Of a DNA stretch of 64,000 bases, positions 23,700 through 32,375 are shown one piece after another. Every line of letters begins with the position of its first letter. The first letter of the stretch is position 1. The position numbers and the translations under genes are program-made. Origin of the DNA: Polymorphospora lycopeni (GTDB lineage Bacteria; Actinomycetota; Actinomycetes; Mycobacteriales; Micromonosporaceae). The stretch lies in contig NZ_JBCGDC010000002.1 of assembly GCF_042237075.1 (NCBI RefSeq), forward strand, positions 1-64,000, given 5' to 3'. The notes under the pieces were generated by a model, which saw only the letters and a program-made list of their open reading frames with translations, was not told the DNA's origin and did no database searches.

Positions 23700-26573
23700 C
23701 TACCCGCTGGTCGCCGGCTCCAGACACAGCACCTGCTGCCCCTGGTCACCGGCCGCCGGTACGTCGATCCACTGCTGCTGGTTGGCGCACTCCTGGAGGG
23801 TGCCGACCTTCGACACCACCTTGAAGGCACCGGCGTCACCGCAGTTCGCCGACGTCGGCCGGTCGCCGGACTGCACGACGCAGTCGCCGACGTTGGGGTT
23901 GAACGCCTCGTCGCTGGGCTTGAGCAACCAGACCAGGCCCAGCGGGATCGCGACCAGCAGCACGGCGGCGGCGAGTACGGCGATCAGCACCCGTCCGTTG
24001 CGTACCTGCGGCACGGGCTCGGCGGCCGGTTCGGCCGCGGGCTGCTGCGGCTTCGCCTCGGCGCCGGCGTCCGGCCGGAAAGAGTTGAAGCGGTCCTGCT
24101 CCTGCCAGTCCTGCGGTGCCCCCGGGCCGGGCTGCCCGGCTGCCGCGAGCGGCTGGCCGTAAGGTCCGGGCTGGTCGAGGCCGCCAGGTTGGTGGCCGTG
24201 CGGACCGGCCGGCTGGCCGTAGCCGCCGCCGAACGGCTGCCCGTACGGGTCGGGTGCGCCGAAACCACCGGGGCCGCCCGAGGCGGGCGCACCGGACACC
24301 GGGCCGCCGGACACCGGACCCCCGGATACCGGGCCGCCCGAGGTCGGGCCGCCCGAGACCGGGCTGGCGGGGAAACCGTTGCCGGGCGTCTCGGTCGGGG
24401 CGCCCGGGTGCGCGAGCGGTGCCGAGGCCGCTCCCGCGAATCCGGACGGGAACTGGTTGGCCGGGCCGCCGAAGGGACCGGGCTGGCCACCGGGACCGTC
24501 GTGCTGGCCGCCGTCCGGGCCGGAGCCGATCAGATCGCCGTACGGCGCCCCGTTCGTCCCCCGGAACTGCCCGGTCGGTTCGGCGTACGGGTCGGGCTGG
24601 GCCGACGGGGGCGGCGTGACCCGGGCTGATCCGGCGCTGGCGGCCGGACCGTGGTGGGAGAAGCCGTTGGCGTGCTCCCGGGCCGGCGGCGTGCCGGGCC
24701 AGCGTGGTTCGTCGGACCAGGCCTGGTTGGGGCCGGGCCACGGGGCACCGGCGGGGGCACCGCCGTCGCCCTGGCCCGGGTCGTCGTCCGTGGCGGCACC
24801 CGCCGGGGTGCCGAACGGCGTGCCGGCGGACGGAGCCGGCTCCTCCTCGACGGGATCGGCGCTGACCGGCCGACCGTAGACACGTGGCGTCGACGGCCGG
24901 GCCGGGCCGGGCGTGACGCCGTGGTCCGGCGGCGTGACCAGGCTCGACATCGGCACCGACGCACTCGCCGACACGGCCCGGCCCGGCTGCGCCGGTTCGT
25001 CGGCCGGCGGCTCCTCGGCGACCGGCTGGGGCACCGACACGCGGCCGGACGGCGGGTTGTCGATGGCGCCGCGCGGATGCGGCACCGGGGCGACGACCTG
25101 CGGGTCCTCGGCGGGGTGCTGGGCGGGCTCGCCCGGACCGGGCTGGGCCGCCGGGGGCGGCTGCCCGTACGGCGACGGCTGGTCGTAGCTGGGTGGCTGA
25201 CCGTAGACGGGCGGCTGCCCGTACGCAGACGGGGATTCGAAGTCGGCGGGCGGCGACGCGGCCAGCGTGGCGCCGGGAACCCGGACCTCCTGTGGCGGCA
25301 GCGGCACCACGCCGGACGGGGCGAAGCCGGGCACCGGACCGCCCGGCTGGAAGCCGGGGTCGCGCTGCGCGGGGGCGTCGGGCCCGACCGGCTCCGGCTC
25401 GGCGGGCCGCCAGCCGGCGCCGCTCGTCGGCGCGGACTGCGGTTGCCAGGCACTTTCGGCCGGGGCCGGGGGCGGTGGCTGCCAGCCGGGATCCGGGCCG
25501 GCGGCCGGCGGAGGCTGCCAGCCACCGTTCGCGGCCGGCGCGGACTGCCAGCCGTCGCCGGACTCCAGGGGCTGGGAGAACCGGTCCGACCCGGCGGACG
25601 GCGCCGGGTAGCCGCCGGACTCCGGGCGGCCGAGTGGTTGGGCGTGCTGGCTGGCCCCGGCCGGTGGCATCGGGGCACCGGAAACCGGCCCGGCCGGGGG
25701 AACCTGGCCGAGCGGGGGAACCTGCCCGGGTGGGGGGAACTGCCCGGACGGTGGAAGATCGCGGGCCGCCTCGGCCGGCGCCGGCTGGTGCCAGGCGACC
25801 TGCGGCTGGGTGGACTGCGGGGGAGCGGACTGCGGCCGGACCGATCCGGGGGGCGGCCAGGGTGAGCCGGACTCCGGTGCCGGCCACGGCTGACGGCCCG
25901 GCTCGGCCGGTGCCCACGCCGAGGCGGGCTGGCCCGGCTCGCCGCCGGCGCGGGGGTCCTGCTCGCGGGCGTCCTCGCGCCAGGCGGCCCGGACGGCCTC
26001 GAAGCGGCCCGGCTCGCGCTGGCCGGTGTCCCACTCGGCGGGCGGCTGCTCCTGCGCGGCCCACGTCCGGGTGGCCGGCTCGGGGGCCGGGGCGAACGGG
26101 GTGCCGGCGGGCGGCTCGTCGAGCGGACGCTGGTGGGGCGACTGCTCGGCGGGCCGGCCGGGTGCACCCCGGGAACCGGTGCCCCACGCCTCCTCCGGCG
26201 TCCACGGCTCGGGCTCGGGATGCGCGGAGCGAGGTCCCGGCGGGATGTGTGTGGGCGGCGCTCCGGGGGTCGCGCCGGGCGGCGGGTATGCCGCCGGCCG
26301 GTCGCTCCACTCGCCGCGGTAGCCGGCGGCGGGAGGCGCCTGTTCGGCGCCGGCGTGCGGGGTGCCGGGTACGGGTGGGGCGGCGGGCGGCGCCCAGGGG
26401 GCGGACTGCTCCGGCCGTACGCCGGGGGCGAACGTGGCCCAACTGTTGCCCGGCGCTGACTGGCGCTCGCCGGGGTAGCCGGTCGACTGCTCGTCCGTAC
26501 GTGCTCCGTGACCGGTGCCCGGCGCAGCCTCCTGCGGCTCACGACCGGGGTGCTGCTGACCCTCGGACGTCAT
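23700..26573 (-). CDS. Very large disordered Pro/Gly-rich single-pass membrane protein
   Basis: This protein of about 957 residues begins MTSEGQQHPGREPQEAAPG. About 830 residues are low-complexity, rich in P, G, Q, A and W with recurring WQPPP, YGQP, GGPVSGGP motifs. One membrane segment follows (VLIAVLAAAVLLVAIPLGLVWLL) and then an extracellular domain of about 70 residues with four cysteines (VGDCVVQ, SANCGDAG, LQECANQ, VLCLEP). That C-terminal style resembles LppU/SCO3897-type proteins. The tail is predicted to be cytoplasmic and the Cys domain outside. ATG 26573 has GGAGG upstream. Function unknown. The high G+C and repetitive codons produce long spurious frames on other strands. Confidence 0.8.
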   Translation of the reverse strand: MTSEGQQHPGREPQEAAPGTGHGARTDEQSTGYPGERQSAPGNSWATFAPGVRPEQSAPWAPPAAPPVPGTPHAGAEQAPPAAGYRGEWSDRPAAYPPPGATPGAPPTHIPPGPRSAHPEPEPWTPEEAWGTGSRGAPGRPAEQSPHQRPLDEPPAGTPFAPAPEPATRTWAAQEQPPAEWDTGQREPGRFEAVRAAWREDAREQDPRAGGEPGQPASAWAPAEPGRQPWPAPESGSPWPPPGSVRPQSAPPQSTQPQVAWHQPAPAEAARDLPPSGQFPPPGQVPPLGQVPPAGPVSGAPMPPAGASQHAQPLGRPESGGYPAPSAGSDRFSQPLESGDGWQSAPAANGGWQPPPAAGPDPGWQPPPPAPAESAWQPQSAPTSGAGWRPAEPEPVGPDAPAQRDPGFQPGGPVPGFAPSGVVPLPPQEVRVPGATLAASPPADFESPSAYGQPPVYGQPPSYDQPSPYGQPPPAAQPGPGEPAQHPAEDPQVVAPVPHPRGAIDNPPSGRVSVPQPVAEEPPADEPAQPGRAVSASASVPMSSLVTPPDHGVTPGPARPSTPRVYGRPVSADPVEEEPAPSAGTPFGTPAGAATDDDPGQGDGGAPAGAPWPGPNQAWSDEPRWPGTPPAREHANGFSHHGPAASAGSARVTPPPSAQPDPYAEPTGQFRGTNGAPYGDLIGSGPDGGQHDGPGGQPGPFGGPANQFPSGFAGAASAPLAHPGAPTETPGNGFPASPVSGGPTSGGPVSGGPVSGGPVSGAPASGGPGGFGAPDPYGQPFGGGYGQPAGPHGHQPGGLDQPGPYGQPLAAAGQPGPGAPQDWQEQDRFNSFRPDAGAEAKPQQPAAEPAAEPVPQVRNGRVLIAVLAAAVLLVAIPLGLVWLLKPSDEAFNPNVGDCVVQSGDRPTSANCGDAGAFKVVSKVGTLQECANQQQWIDVPAAGDQGQQVLCLEPATSG

Positions 26574-26845
26574 GTGCGCCTCCTCCATCACATGTCGGCC
26601 GTGCCGGCCCCACACGGGTCACCCGCAGGGTCGGCGGTGACTCGGTGGGATCGGCCGTGCAAGCTCCCCGCACGGTAGCCGGTCGGGACCGGTGCTGCCG
26701 GGAGCACCTGACCGTCACCAGCCGCACGGGTAGACCCGGGTCGATAGTGCCCGGGCACCTCGTGGCCGGAACGACGGCCGTTCCCAACCGTACCGGGCGC
26801 TGCGGCGGTGAGGAATGGCGGTGTCCGGGCACCCGGATACAACGA
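26574..26845. other. Intergenic region upstream of the disordered membrane protein
   Basis: About 270 bp with no convincing gene. The promoter of the minus-strand membrane protein should be here, but no clear -35/-10 pair is seen. Confidence 0.4.
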
Positions 26846-26874
26846 TGCCCCGTCCGGGCGGTCCGGACGGGGCA
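26846..26874. terminator. Hairpin terminator
   Basis: TGCCCCGTCCGG (26846-26857) and CCGGACGGGGCA (26863-26874) form a perfect 12-bp stem with a 5-nt loop. It lies downstream of the 45-residue minus-strand gene. Confidence 0.75.
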
Positions 26875-26907
26875 CGGGTTTCGTCAGACGACGAGAAAAG
26901 TGTGTGG

Positions 26908-27045
26908 TCAGCCGTAGTAGCGCTGGGCGATCGCGAGGATCTCCTTGCGGACGGCCGGCGAGTTGGCGGACCGCAGCGCGTGCTCGATGGCCCGTGCGCG
27001 GCGGTTGGCGTCGCGGCGGCTGCGGAAGCGTTCGATCATGGACAT
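26908..27045 (-). CDS. Small basic protein (45 aa), unknown
   Basis: The ORF encodes 45 residues, beginning MSMIERFRSRRDANRRARA and ending AVRKEILAIAQRYYG, with two ATGs at the start (27045 and 27039). GGGGAGAG lies 6-7 bases before the first. It is predicted to be helical, amphipathic and Arg-rich. A hairpin lies downstream and a dyad with a -10-like TAATAAT lies about 85 bp upstream, so it looks like a complete small transcription unit. I do not recognise a family. Confidence 0.65.
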   Translation of the reverse strand: MSMIERFRSRRDANRRARAIEHALRSANSPAVRKEILAIAQRYYG

Positions 27046-27127
27046 TTCAGCTCTCCCCTGGCTATTCGGTTGTCAGCCCGTCGATGAGTCCATTGAAGCG
27101 CATCGCGGGCCGCGTGACCATCGATTA

Positions 27128-27153
27128 TTAGGTGAGGTGCGACACCTGCCTAA
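27128..27153. promoter_or_regulatory. Imperfect dyad overlapping a candidate promoter
   Basis: TTAGGTGAGGTG (27128-27139), three bases, then CACCTGCCTAA. The half sites TTAGGT and CCTAA recall DtxR/IdeR iron boxes, but the spacing is longer than the 19-bp consensus. On the minus strand TAATAAT lies at its edge, upstream of the small 45-aa gene. Confidence 0.35.
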
Positions 27154-27270
27154 GAATCGAAGGTGTCAGGATGTCCCTGGTTAACTTTCCAGTCGTCAAA
27201 GCGACACGGCCGGCGTGCTCCCGGTCACTTCCGGAAGTACGCCGGCCGCATTGCCGGACGGGTCGGACCG

Positions 27271-28734
27271 TCAGGTCCAGGCCAGCAGGGTCGCCTCGGG
27301 ATCGGCCAGGAACGCGCCCACGTCACGAATGAACAACGCGCCCAGTTCCCCGTCGATGATCCGGTGGTCGAACGACAGGCCGAGGGTGGTGACCTGCCGC
27401 GGCCGGATCTTGCCCTTGTGCATCCAGGGCGTCTCCCGCACCGCGCCGAAGGCCAGGATGGCGGATTCACCCGGAGGCAGGATCGGGGTGCCGGTGTCCA
27501 CCCCGAACACCCCCACGTTCGTGATCGTGAAGGTGCCCCCGGTCATGTCCGCCGGGCTGGTCTTTCCCGCCTTGGCGGTCCGTACCAGCCCGGCCATCGC
27601 CTCGGCCAGCTCGTGCAGGGTCAGCCGCCCGGCGTCCTTGATGTTGGGCACGATCAGGCCACGGTCGGTGGCCGCCGCGATGCCGAGGTTGACGTACTCC
27701 TTGACCACGATCTCGTCGCCCGCCCAGGTCGAGTTGACCATCGGGTGCCGGGCGGTGGCGAGCAGTACCGCCTTGGCCACCAGGAGCAGTGGCGAGACCC
27801 GGGTGTCCCGCCACTGCGGCAGGGCCCGCAGCCGGTCCAGTGCCTTGATCGAGCGGGTCATGTCGACGGTGTGGAAGAGCGTGACGTGCGGCGCGGTGAA
27901 CGCCGACGCGACCATGTTGGCCGCTGTGATCTTCCGCACGCCCTTGACCGGGATCCGCTGTTCGCGGTCCGGCCCGAAGGACGGCGCAGCCCCGACGGCC
28001 GCGGCCGGAGCCTCCGCCGCCCCGGCCGCCGCCAGGTGTACGTCGTCCCGCGTGATCGAGCCCTGCGGCCCGGTCCCGGTCAGCGTGGCCAGGTCGACCC
28101 CGAGATCACGGGCCAGCTTGCGTACCGGCGGCTTGGCGAGCGCGCCGGGGGCGCGAGCCGGCGCCGTGACCGACGCCCCGTTCGGCGCCGGCGGTGCGGT
28201 CGGCATCGCCGGCATGGCAGGCATCGCGGGCATCGTCGGCATGGTCGGGGCGGCGGCCGGGGCCGCCTTCGCCGCGGCCGCCGCCGGGGCCTCCGTCGCC
28301 TTGCGCGGGCGCCGCTTGGCCGCCGACGTACGCGGCCCGTAGCCGACCAGGACGGCGGTTCGCTCACCCGGCCCGTGGCCGCCGGTCATCCCCGGCTCCA
28401 CCATGCCCTCGGCCGGTGCCACCTGCACCGCCGCGAGCGAGGCGGCGGACGGCGCCGGCAGCCCGTCGGGCGGCAACTCGCCGGCACCCGGGTCGGTGTC
28501 GATCGAGATGATCGGCGTGCCGACCTCGACCACGGTGCCCTCGCCGTGGAAGATCGCCCGCACCTGGCCGGCCCACTTGGCCGGGATCTCGACGGCCGCC
28601 TTCGCCGTCTCGACCTCGACGATCGGCTGGTTCAGCTCGATCGTGTCGCCGACCGCGACCAGCCACTTGAGGATCTCGCCCTCGGTCAGCCCCTCGCCCA
28701 GGTCGGGCAGGTTGAACTCCTTGACCCTGGTCAT
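27271..28734 (-). CDS. 2-oxo acid dehydrogenase E2 (dihydrolipoamide acyltransferase)
   Basis: This 487-residue protein has a lipoyl domain (residues 1-80; VETAKAAVEI with lipoyl Lys at about 45), an Ala/Pro/Met linker (PTMPTMPAMPAMPAMP), a peripheral subunit-binding domain (PPVRKLARDLGVDLATLTGTGPQGSITRDDV) and a catalytic acyltransferase core ending FDHRIIDGELG, with catalytic His. It transfers the acyl group from E1 to CoA. Starts 5 bp after the E1beta stop. The branched-chain or pyruvate assignment cannot be settled from sequence alone; the E1alpha/E1beta type favours branched-chain. Confidence 0.93.
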   Translation of the reverse strand: MTRVKEFNLPDLGEGLTEGEILKWLVAVGDTIELNQPIVEVETAKAAVEIPAKWAGQVRAIFHGEGTVVEVGTPIISIDTDPGAGELPPDGLPAPSAASLAAVQVAPAEGMVEPGMTGGHGPGERTAVLVGYGPRTSAAKRRPRKATEAPAAAAAKAAPAAAPTMPTMPAMPAMPAMPTAPPAPNGASVTAPARAPGALAKPPVRKLARDLGVDLATLTGTGPQGSITRDDVHLAAAGAAEAPAAAVGAAPSFGPDREQRIPVKGVRKITAANMVASAFTAPHVTLFHTVDMTRSIKALDRLRALPQWRDTRVSPLLLVAKAVLLATARHPMVNSTWAGDEIVVKEYVNLGIAAATDRGLIVPNIKDAGRLTLHELAEAMAGLVRTAKAGKTSPADMTGGTFTITNVGVFGVDTGTPILPPGESAILAFGAVRETPWMHKGKIRPRQVTTLGLSFDHRIIDGELGALFIRDVGAFLADPEATLLAWT

Positions 28735-28739
28735 CGCGG

Positions 28740-29717
28740 TCACCAGCCGAAGGTACGGTCGACGGCGTCGAGCACCCGGTCCAGGTCGGGCAGGTAGTCC
28801 TCCTCCACCCGGCTCGCCGGGTAGGGGGTGTCGAAACCGGCCACCCGCAGCACCGGCGCCTCCAGGGAGTAGAAGCACTTCTCGGTGACCCGGGCGGCGA
28901 TCTCCGCGCCGAGGCCGACGTTGGACGGCGCCTCGTGCACCACCACACAGCGGCCGGTGCGCCGTACCGAGTCGTAGACCGCGGCCAGGTCGAGCGGCGA
29001 CAGCGTGCGCAGGTCGACGACCTCCAGGTCGCGACCGTCCTCGGCGGCCGCGGCGGCGGCGTCGAGCGCGGTACGCACCATCGGCCCGTACGCCAGGATC
29101 GTGGCGTCGGTGCCGGGCCGTACCACCCGGGAGGCGTGCAGCGGATGGTCCGCCTCGGTGTCGACCGGCCCCTTCTCCCAGTAGCGCCGCTTCGGCTCCA
29201 GGAAGACGATCGGGTCGTCGGAGGCGATCGACTGGCGGATCATCGTGTAGGCGTCCTGCGGTGACGAGCAGGAGACGACCTTCAGGCCGGCGGTGTGGGC
29301 GAAATATGCCTCCGGGGACTCGGAGTGGTGCTCGACCGCGCCGATACCGCCACCGAACGGGATCCGGATGACGATCGGCAGGGAGAGCTTGCCCCGCGAC
29401 CGGTAGTGCATCTTCGCGACCTGCGACACGATCTGGTCGTACGCGGGGTAGACGAAGCCGTCGAACTGGATCTCGCACACCGGCCGGTAGCCGCGGATCG
29501 CCAGGCCGACGGCGGTGCCGATGATGCCGGACTCGGCGAGCGGGGTGTCGATGACCCGGTCGCCGCCGAAGTCCTTCTGCAACCCGTCGGTGATCCGGAA
29601 GACGCCGCCGAGCTTGCCGACGTCCTCGCCCATGATGACGACCTTGGGGTCGTCGTCGAGGGCCCGCCGCAGGCCGGCGTTGAGTGCCTTGCCCATGCTG
29701 AGGGTCTCGGTGGCCAT
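28740..29717 (-). CDS. 2-oxo acid dehydrogenase E1 component, beta subunit
   Basis: This 325-residue protein begins MATETLSMGKALNAGLRRALDDDPKVVIMGEDVGKLGGVFRIT, typical of E1beta. It has DTPLAESGIIGTAVGLAIRGYRPVCEIQF, GGGIGAVEHHSES and the C-terminal ligand-binding region ending ASRVEEDYLPDLDRVLDAVDR. It pairs with E1alpha to decarboxylate 2-oxo acids; its ATG shares its A base with the E1alpha stop. Confidence 0.94.
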   Translation of the reverse strand: MATETLSMGKALNAGLRRALDDDPKVVIMGEDVGKLGGVFRITDGLQKDFGGDRVIDTPLAESGIIGTAVGLAIRGYRPVCEIQFDGFVYPAYDQIVSQVAKMHYRSRGKLSLPIVIRIPFGGGIGAVEHHSESPEAYFAHTAGLKVVSCSSPQDAYTMIRQSIASDDPIVFLEPKRRYWEKGPVDTEADHPLHASRVVRPGTDATILAYGPMVRTALDAAAAAAEDGRDLEVVDLRTLSPLDLAAVYDSVRRTGRCVVVHEAPSNVGLGAEIAARVTEKCFYSLEAPVLRVAGFDTPYPASRVEEDYLPDLDRVLDAVDRTFGW

Positions 29718-30913
29718 CAGTGCACACTCCCCTCGAACGACTCCAGGTAACGGCCGAACTCCGCACGCTGCTCGTCCAGTTCCGGGGAACCGCCCGGATA
29801 GACGTGGTCGAAGAGCGACAGCGGCTGTGGATCGGGCATCGAGAGCACCCGTTCGCGCAGGTGCACCGCCTCGCGCCGGGCCGCCTCGTCGACCTCGGCG
29901 AAGAAGTCGGCGTCGGCGATCTGCTGGCGCTCCAGGAACGCGCGTACCCGGGCGATCGGGTCCTTGGCCTGCCACGCCTCGACCTCGCTGGCGATCCGGT
30001 AGCGGGTCGGGTCGTCGGAGGTGGTGTGGGCACCCATCCGGTAGGTGTACGCCTCGATCAGGGTCGGCCCCTGCCCGTGCCGGGCGTTGTCGAGCGCCGC
30101 CCGGGTCACCGCATAGCTGGCCAGGACGTCGTTGCCGTCGACCCGGATGCCGGGGAACCCGAAGCCGGAGGCCCGCTTGTAGAGCGGGATACGGGTCTGC
30201 CGTTCCAGCGGCTGCGAGATCGCGTACTGGTTGTTCTGGCAGAAGAAGACCAGCGGGGCGTTGAACACGCTGGCCCAGACGAACGCCTCGTTGACGTCGC
30301 CCTGCGAGCTGGCGCCGTCGCCGAAGTACGCGATGACCGCCTCGCCGTCGTCGCCGCCGGTCTTGCCGTCCATCGTCACGCCCATGGCGTAGCCGGTGGC
30401 GTGCAGCGTCTGGGCGCCGATCACGATCGTGTACATGTTGAACTTGAACTCGTTGGGGTCCCAGCCGCCCTGGTCGACCCCGCGGAACAGGCCCAGCGGC
30501 ATGATCGGGTCGATGCCGCGGCAGTAGAGCACGCCGTGCTCGCGGTAGGTCGGGAAGGCCATGTCCTGCGGGCGCAGCGCCCGCCCCGAGCCGACCTGTG
30601 CGGCCTCCTGCCCCAGCAGGCTCGCCCACAGGCCCAACTCGCCCTGGCGCTGCAGCGCCGTGGCCTCGGCGTCGAGCTTGCGTACGACGACCAGGTCCCG
30701 ATAGATGTCGCGGTATTCGGCGTCGGTGAAGTCGACCGTGTATTCGACCCCGTCCGGGCCGGTCACCGACTCGATCCGTTCCCCCTCGGGGGTGAGCAAC
30801 TGGATCAGCTCAGGATCCGGCCGAGCAGCCGTAGAACCGGACCGCCGGGAGGCGGCCTGTCTGCCGCGGGTGGTGGTCCCGCGGGTGGTGGTCCCGCGTT
30901 CGCCCTTCGCCAT
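29717..30913 (-). CDS. 2-oxo acid dehydrogenase E1 component, alpha subunit
   Basis: This 398-residue protein has a low-complexity basic N-terminus (GTTTRGTTTRGRQAASRR) and the thiamine diphosphate motif IAYFGDGASSQGDVNEAFVWASVFNAPLVFFCQNN. The phosphorylation-loop-like region RMGAHTTSDDPTRYR is also kept. First gene of the E1alpha-E1beta-E2 operon; no lipoamide dehydrogenase is adjacent, so E3 is supplied elsewhere. PdhA and BkdA annotations are both plausible. ATG 30913 is preceded by AGGGAGAGACC. Confidence 0.93.
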   Translation of the reverse strand: MAKGERGTTTRGTTTRGRQAASRRSGSTAARPDPELIQLLTPEGERIESVTGPDGVEYTVDFTDAEYRDIYRDLVVVRKLDAEATALQRQGELGLWASLLGQEAAQVGSGRALRPQDMAFPTYREHGVLYCRGIDPIMPLGLFRGVDQGGWDPNEFKFNMYTIVIGAQTLHATGYAMGVTMDGKTGGDDGEAVIAYFGDGASSQGDVNEAFVWASVFNAPLVFFCQNNQYAISQPLERQTRIPLYKRASGFGFPGIRVDGNDVLASYAVTRAALDNARHGQGPTLIEAYTYRMGAHTTSDDPTRYRIASEVEAWQAKDPIARVRAFLERQQIADADFFAEVDEAARREAVHLRERVLSMPDPQPLSLFDHVYPGGSPELDEQRAEFGRYLESFEGSVH

Positions 30914-31383
30914 CGGTCTCTCCCTGTCATAAGTGCGTCGGCAACGGGGGTGACCCGACCGCGCAGCCGTGGCGCCTGCCGACTTGTGCCGGAACAGACT
31001 CTCGTGCCGCGCCTAGCCCCGGTGGGGGTTGCCGCGCGGCGTGGGCCGGGTTCTGGCGAACCCGGCCCGGGAGTGCCGACACCGGGCCGCGCCCACCGCT
31101 GGTGTGCGGGAGGCCACGGCCGCGTTGCCGTCGGGTCCATATTCGCAGAGAAGGTGAGCGTGATTACAGTACGGCCTCGATGACCTTGACTATCCGGGCC
31201 TGTTCGGGGGAGATGCACACATTTCCCGTCGTGAGTAGGTAACCGACCCGGAACTTGGCACGTTGACACACCGTGCAGGGCTGGCGGACAGTGCGTGACT
31301 TCGTCACTCTGCTTGGCAAGGCCGTCCCGGGCGACCTCCCTCGCCCGCTCGGTGGATGTCGCCTACGGACGAGGAGTTCGGCT
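30914..31383. other. 470-bp intergenic region with candidate promoter
   Basis: No gene is supported. For the plus-strand gene at 31384, TTGACA (31263-31268) and GACAGT (31287-31292, 18-bp spacer) form a plausible promoter. The operon promoter for E1alpha must also lie here on the minus strand; TGTAAT around 31161-31166 (minus strand) is a possible -10 without a clear -35. Confidence 0.4.
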
Positions 31384-32298
31384 GTGCCGGACCACCATGA
31401 CGAACCGCCGCCCGTGCCACAGCGCCACCGTCGTCTCGACGGGATACCCGGAAACCACCGATGGCTGCGGGGCGCGCACCGCGCCGAAGGACTCTCCGGT
31501 CCGACCCGCCGCTACGTGCTCATCGTCGCCTCGCTCGGGGTGATGGCCTCGCTCCCGATCATCGCCGCGCTCGGCGCCGGCCCCACCACCGTCGGGGGGA
31601 CCGCACAGCCCGGTGGCGGCCCGTTCCTCGGCCACCCGTCCGTCGGCCCGGTCGTGGTCGTACCGCTGCCGACCCCCACCCTCGACCCGGGCCGGCCGCC
31701 GCTGGTCGGGGTCGGCGACCCGGTCGCCCCGACCAGCCGTCACCGGGCGTCCGGCCCGCACCGCACGGGCAAGGCGAAGCCCCGCCGTACGGCGTTCGAA
31801 CGGGTCCGGCCCCGCCCGACGGTGCGCCCGACACCGGAGAAGACCAGCTTCTTCCCCCGGCCGACGGTGCCCCGGCCGACGACGCGTCCGACGACCCGCC
31901 CCACCACGCCCGGTCCCACGCCGTCGGTGGCGCCGACCGGGTGCCCGAGCCCGACGCCCACCGCGAGTCCCGACCCGACCGGTACGCCGGGCCCGACCCC
32001 GTCGCCGACGGTCGGGCCGACGTCGAGCCCGTCGCCGACGACCGAGCCGACGCGGACCGGGCGGCCGACGACCCGACCCACGCCGACCGCGTCGTCCGGT
32101 TCGTCCGGTGGCCCTGGCCGGCCGCCGGCGCCGGCCCGCACCACCGGCACCGGGTCGCGGGACACCGAGGCCCGTACCCCCGGCCACCGGCCCACCGGCA
32201 GCCGCGACGAGGCCGGCCGCCGGTCGTCCCGTACCGGATCGGGGGCGACCTCCTGGGCGCCGGCCGGACGGCCCGCCACCTGGCCGGGCGGGCGCTGA
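31384..32298 (+). CDS. Single-pass membrane protein with long Pro/Thr-rich tail
   Basis: This protein of about 304 residues has a cytoplasmic basic N-terminus, one membrane segment (YVLIVASLGVMASLPIIAALGAG) and an extracellular tail of about 230 residues dominated by PTTRPTTRPTTPGPTPS-type repeats. No folded domain is recognised. It could be a cell-wall-spanning or glycosylated surface protein. GTG 31384 is supported by GAGGAG at 31371-31376; a longer in-frame start at 31273 lacks support. Confidence 0.65.
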   Translation: MPDHHDEPPPVPQRHRRLDGIPGNHRWLRGAHRAEGLSGPTRRYVLIVASLGVMASLPIIAALGAGPTTVGGTAQPGGGPFLGHPSVGPVVVVPLPTPTLDPGRPPLVGVGDPVAPTSRHRASGPHRTGKAKPRRTAFERVRPRPTVRPTPEKTSFFPRPTVPRPTTRPTTRPTTPGPTPSVAPTGCPSPTPTASPDPTGTPGPTPSPTVGPTSSPSPTTEPTRTGRPTTRPTPTASSGSSGGPGRPPAPARTTGTGSRDTEARTPGHRPTGSRDEAGRRSSRTGSGATSWAPAGRPATWPGGR

Positions 32299-32375
32299 CC
32301 CGCGGTCCAGGGCTTGCACCGGTTGGTTAGCGTCGATCCGATCGCCGTCCGCCAGCCCCGCGTGCAGGAGGGACC

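Noticed and set aside
21726..24629. 967-residue plus-strand frame opposite the NHL and disordered membrane proteins
   Set aside because: Starts inside a palindromic repeat and covers two real minus-strand genes; no domain recognised.
27128..27153. True DtxR/IdeR iron box
   Set aside because: Half sites match but the dyad is 26 bp rather than 19 bp, and no iron genes are adjacent; kept only as an undefined dyad.
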